Shown: in pieces, positions 61,766 to 64,000 of the stretch
Layout: each line of letters begins with the position of its first letter
How positions within the stretch are numbered: the stretch's first letter is position 1
Assembly (NCBI RefSeq): GCF_001750105.1
Contig: NZ_CP014143.1
Coordinates: 2,697,501-2,761,500, forward strand
DNA: 64,000 nt
DNA from: Microbulbifer aggregans
Lineage (GTDB): Bacteria > Pseudomonadota > Gammaproteobacteria > Pseudomonadales > Cellvibrionaceae
Direction of reading: 5' to 3'
Translations under genes and position numbers: made by a program
Notes under the pieces: generated by a model
What the model was told of the DNA's origin: nothing
Database searches by the model: none
What the model saw: only the letters and a program-made list of their open reading frames with translations

Positions 61766-64000
61766 TCAGAACTGATAGGAGAGAGAAGCTGTGATCATTC
61801 TCGGGTCGCCGTAGTAACCGATGATGCTGTTGGCGAGCGTTGGGAAGTTATAACCGGCTACACGATACTCCTCGTCGGCCAGGTTTTTGCCGTGCAGCCC
61901 CACGGTCCATTGTTCGCTGGGGCTAACCCAGAGCGCGTTCGCATCCACCACGGTGTAGCCTTCCTGGTCGATGGGGGATTCTGTTTCGAACAGGAAGATC
62001 TCGCTGCGATAAGAGGCATTGGTATTTAGCATCAGCTGGCCACCGAACATCTCTGTATCGTAGGAAATGCCGAGGTTAATGGTGTTTTCGGGAGTGTTCG
62101 AGACCACGCGTTGATCGGCAATGTTGACCGGTGCCAGCGTGGCCGGATCGATGGTAATAAATTCCTCGATTTCAGCGTCGATGTAGCCGTAGGTGAAGTT
62201 CACCCGCAGGTTGTCGGTCAGCGCGGCAATGGATTCGATTTCAAGCCCCTGTGCACTGGCCTTACCCGCATTTACCACCTGTCCGGCGAAACTCTCCGCG
62301 TTGCCGTCGCCATCGCTGTCGATCAGGATGCTGGTGGTTACCTGCTGATCATCGTAGTCGTTATCGAACAGGGTCACATTCAGGCGCAGACGACCGTCGA
62401 GCAGCTGGCTCTTCATGCCGAGTTCCATGGTGCCAACGGTTTCCGGGTCGAAGGGGTCGCCGGAGTTGGGGTTGCCCAACAGGTTCGCCCGCGGGTCGAC
62501 ACCGCCGCTCTTGAAGCCCTCGGCAAAGGAGGCGAACAGCATCACGTCCTGATTGAGATCGTACTCGACCCCTACACGGGGGGAGAATTCACTCCACTCC
62601 GGTTCGCGGGTGAAGTCTGAAGCCACGATCTGGTTATTGAAGTCGCCTAGCCCTGCTGTGGCGTTATATGACGAGAAGAAAGAGTCGGTCGACTTTTCAT
62701 CCTTGGTGTAGCGACCGCCAACCGTTGCTGACCACTGATCATTGAGGGCGTAGGTGCCCTGGGCGTAGAGCGCGGTGCTCTTGGTGCTCACACCACCGAT
62801 GGTACGGGTGCCGATCAGCGGATTGCCCGCACCGTCGGCAAAGAGGGACTTAAATACATCGAGATCAAAAGCACCGGTGGCTTCACCATCGAAATAATAA
62901 AAGCCAGCGACACCACTGAAACGATCGCCGCTGTATGTCAGTTGCAGCTCCTGGCTGAACTGCTCGTCCGTATAACGAGCCTGCGGAGCTTCCACAAGGC
63001 TCAGCTGCTGATTATCGAAGTCGATGCTGGTAAGAGTACTTCCCTCGCGCTGGGCAGTGATGGACTTCAGCACCATTGAGTCTGAAACATCCCAGGTCAA
63101 TGTCAGTGAAGCGCCCTCGTTGACGACTTCCTGGTTTGGGTCGATACCGGAGCGCGTGTCGAAAACATTGTCCAGTGGCGCGGCGCCGGTGACGAATTCA
63201 TCGGAAATGCGATGACCACCACGATTGTTGGAATCGTCATTGGTCTTGTCCATGTCGAGGCGCACGGCAAAACTCTCCGTGGGCTGGGCCTCGGCTGAAA
63301 TGCGATAGGCGAGGGAGTCTTTGTTGTAGTTCTCCTCACCCTCGTTGACCGGGCCCATATACTCGCCAAAGCCGTCCCGGTTCAGGCTGGCCACGGCGCC
63401 GCCGATCCAGAGCTTGTCGGCAACCACCTCGGTGTTTGCCGAGACTTTCAGGTCGCGCTGGTTGTAGCTGCCTACTGCGGCCTTGACGGAAAGCGGGGAG
63501 CTGTCACGAACGCTCTTGGTCACGTATTTAATCGCGCCGCCGATGGTGTTCTTGCCATACAGGGATCCCTGCGGGCCGCGCAGTACCTCGATACGGGCCA
63601 CGTCGTAGACGTCGAGCAGGGCGGCCTGCGGGCGGGCAAAGTAGATGTCGTCAATGTAGACCCCTACGCCCGGCTCAAAACCCCACAGCGGATCCTGCTG
63701 GCCGACGCCGCGGATATAGGCTGTCAGCGTAGAGTTGGTGGCGCGGCTGGCTTCCAGAGTGACGTTGGGTGTCTGCTTGGCGACCTGATCCAGGCGGGTA
63801 ATACCCAGTTCCTGCATCTGCGACTCGCTCAATGCCGTCACCGCCACCGGAACCTTCTGCAGGTTCTCGGCCTGCTTACGTGCGGTGACGACGACCTCTT
63901 CCAGAGCGCCGGTCTTGTCGGACTCCTGGGCGATTGCTCCCACGGTGAAGCTGATGCCCACAGCGGCAGCCAGAGGTTTTAGGAAATGATGTTTTGTTTG
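61766..64000 (-). CDS. TonB-dependent outer-membrane receptor (5' end cut by window)
   Basis: A receptor of at least 744 residues whose start lies beyond the right edge: the frame stays open to position 64000, and the upstream codons read KHHFLKPLAAAVGISFTVGAIAQ, a signal peptide without its Met. A TonB-box-like EEVVVTARKQ, the plug (VPVAVTALSESQ, YIDDIYFARPQ, EVLRGPQGSLYGKNTIGGAI) and a 22-strand barrel ending in the outer-membrane signature SYQF follow. The subfamily is common in sphingomonads and marine gammaproteobacteria, where members import hydrophobic or complex organic compounds. The neighbouring CoA ligase, thiolase and hydrolase suggest a substrate that is then degraded (inference). 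Confidence 0.92.
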   Translation of the reverse strand, partial: QTKHHFLKPLAAAVGISFTVGAIAQESDKTGALEEVVVTARKQAENLQKVPVAVTALSESQMQELGITRLDQVAKQTPNVTLEASRATNSTLTAYIRGVGQQDPLWGFEPGVGVYIDDIYFARPQAALLDVYDVARIEVLRGPQGSLYGKNTIGGAIKYVTKSVRDSSPLSVKAAVGSYNQRDLKVSANTEVVADKLWIGGAVASLNRDGFGEYMGPVNEGEENYNKDSLAYRISAEAQPTESFAVRLDMDKTNDDSNNRGGHRISDEFVTGAAPLDNVFDTRSGIDPNQEVVNEGASLTLTWDVSDSMVLKSITAQREGSTLTSIDFDNQQLSLVEAPQARYTDEQFSQELQLTYSGDRFSGVAGFYYFDGEATGAFDLDVFKSLFADGAGNPLIGTRTIGGVSTKSTALYAQGTYALNDQWSATVGGRYTKDEKSTDSFFSSYNATAGLGDFNNQIVASDFTREPEWSEFSPRVGVEYDLNQDVMLFASFAEGFKSGGVDPRANLLGNPNSGDPFDPETVGTMELGMKSQLLDGRLRLNVTLFDNDYDDQQVTTSILIDSDGDGNAESFAGQVVNAGKASAQGLEIESIAALTDNLRVNFTYGYIDAEIEEFITIDPATLAPVNIADQRVVSNTPENTINLGISYDTEMFGGQLMLNTNASYRSEIFLFETESPIDQEGYTVVDANALWVSPSEQWTVGLHGKNLADEEYRVAGYNFPTLANSIIGYYGDPRMITASLSYQF

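Overview
The window looks like chromosomal DNA of a GC-rich marine gammaproteobacterium, most likely in the Cellvibrionales/Microbulbifer neighbourhood (inference). The evidence is a complete Na+-translocating NADH:quinone reductase operon, the 1.6-kDa-class large NAD-glutamate dehydrogenase, ribosome modulation factor, a fused RlmKL, two secreted polyhydroxybutyrate-depolymerase-like esterases, and a TonB-dependent receptor next to acyl-CoA genes. From memory, the core gene order (Bat operon, gdhB, pyrD, rmf, rlmL, slt, uup, usp, topA, lexA, psrA, nagZ, csiV, mfd, gap, nqrA-F, apbE, nqrM, sthA) follows the order of the Pseudomonas aeruginosa PA307x to PA2991 region, so most of the window is a conserved backbone with local insertions.

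Layout. 1-1.2 kb: end of a polysaccharide glycosyltransferase cluster, lower in GC. 1.3-8.5 kb, minus strand: MoxR/DUF58/DUF4381/BatA/BatBC/BatD envelope operon with overlapping genes. 8.8-17.8 kb: gdhB, pyrD, rmf (minus) and rlmL. 17.8-23.2 kb: an RcsF-like lipoprotein, then a phospho-signalling module with a PEGA/SUMF1 Ser/Thr kinase and PP2C phosphatase on the minus strand and a double-FHA protein plus a small glutaredoxin-like protein on the plus strand. 23.3-28.6 kb: Slt, ABC-F ATPase, UspA and a membrane-anchored protein. 28.7-36.3 kb: topA with two small followers, lexA with tandem SOS boxes, a LOG-family protein, a PsrA-like regulator with a candidate operator, and nagZ. 36.4-44 kb: MscS channel, cold-shock protein, DUF819 membrane protein, CsiV and Mfd. 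44.2-55.2 kb: long-form GAPDH, nqrABCDEF-apbE-nqrM, sthA and a hotdog thioesterase. 55.2-64 kb, minus strand: tandem esterases, then acyl-CoA ligase, thiolase, alpha/beta hydrolase and a TonB-dependent receptor cut by the window end.

The genes combine respiratory and redox metabolism (NQR, transhydrogenase, GAPDH, GDH), envelope maintenance (Bat, Slt, NagZ, RcsF-like, MscS, CsiV), DNA repair and topology (LexA, Mfd, TopA), and an accessory degradative block at the right end. The most notable observations are an intrinsic-terminator hairpin inside the first codons of apbE, the kinase/phosphatase/FHA module, an RcsF-like lipoprotein with the conserved cysteine spacing, an intrinsic terminator between the TonB receptor and its putative partner enzymes, a candidate 28-codon ORF ahead of the FHA gene, and the absence of sulA beside lexA. 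I found no tRNA, rRNA, CRISPR array, insertion sequence or prophage gene.
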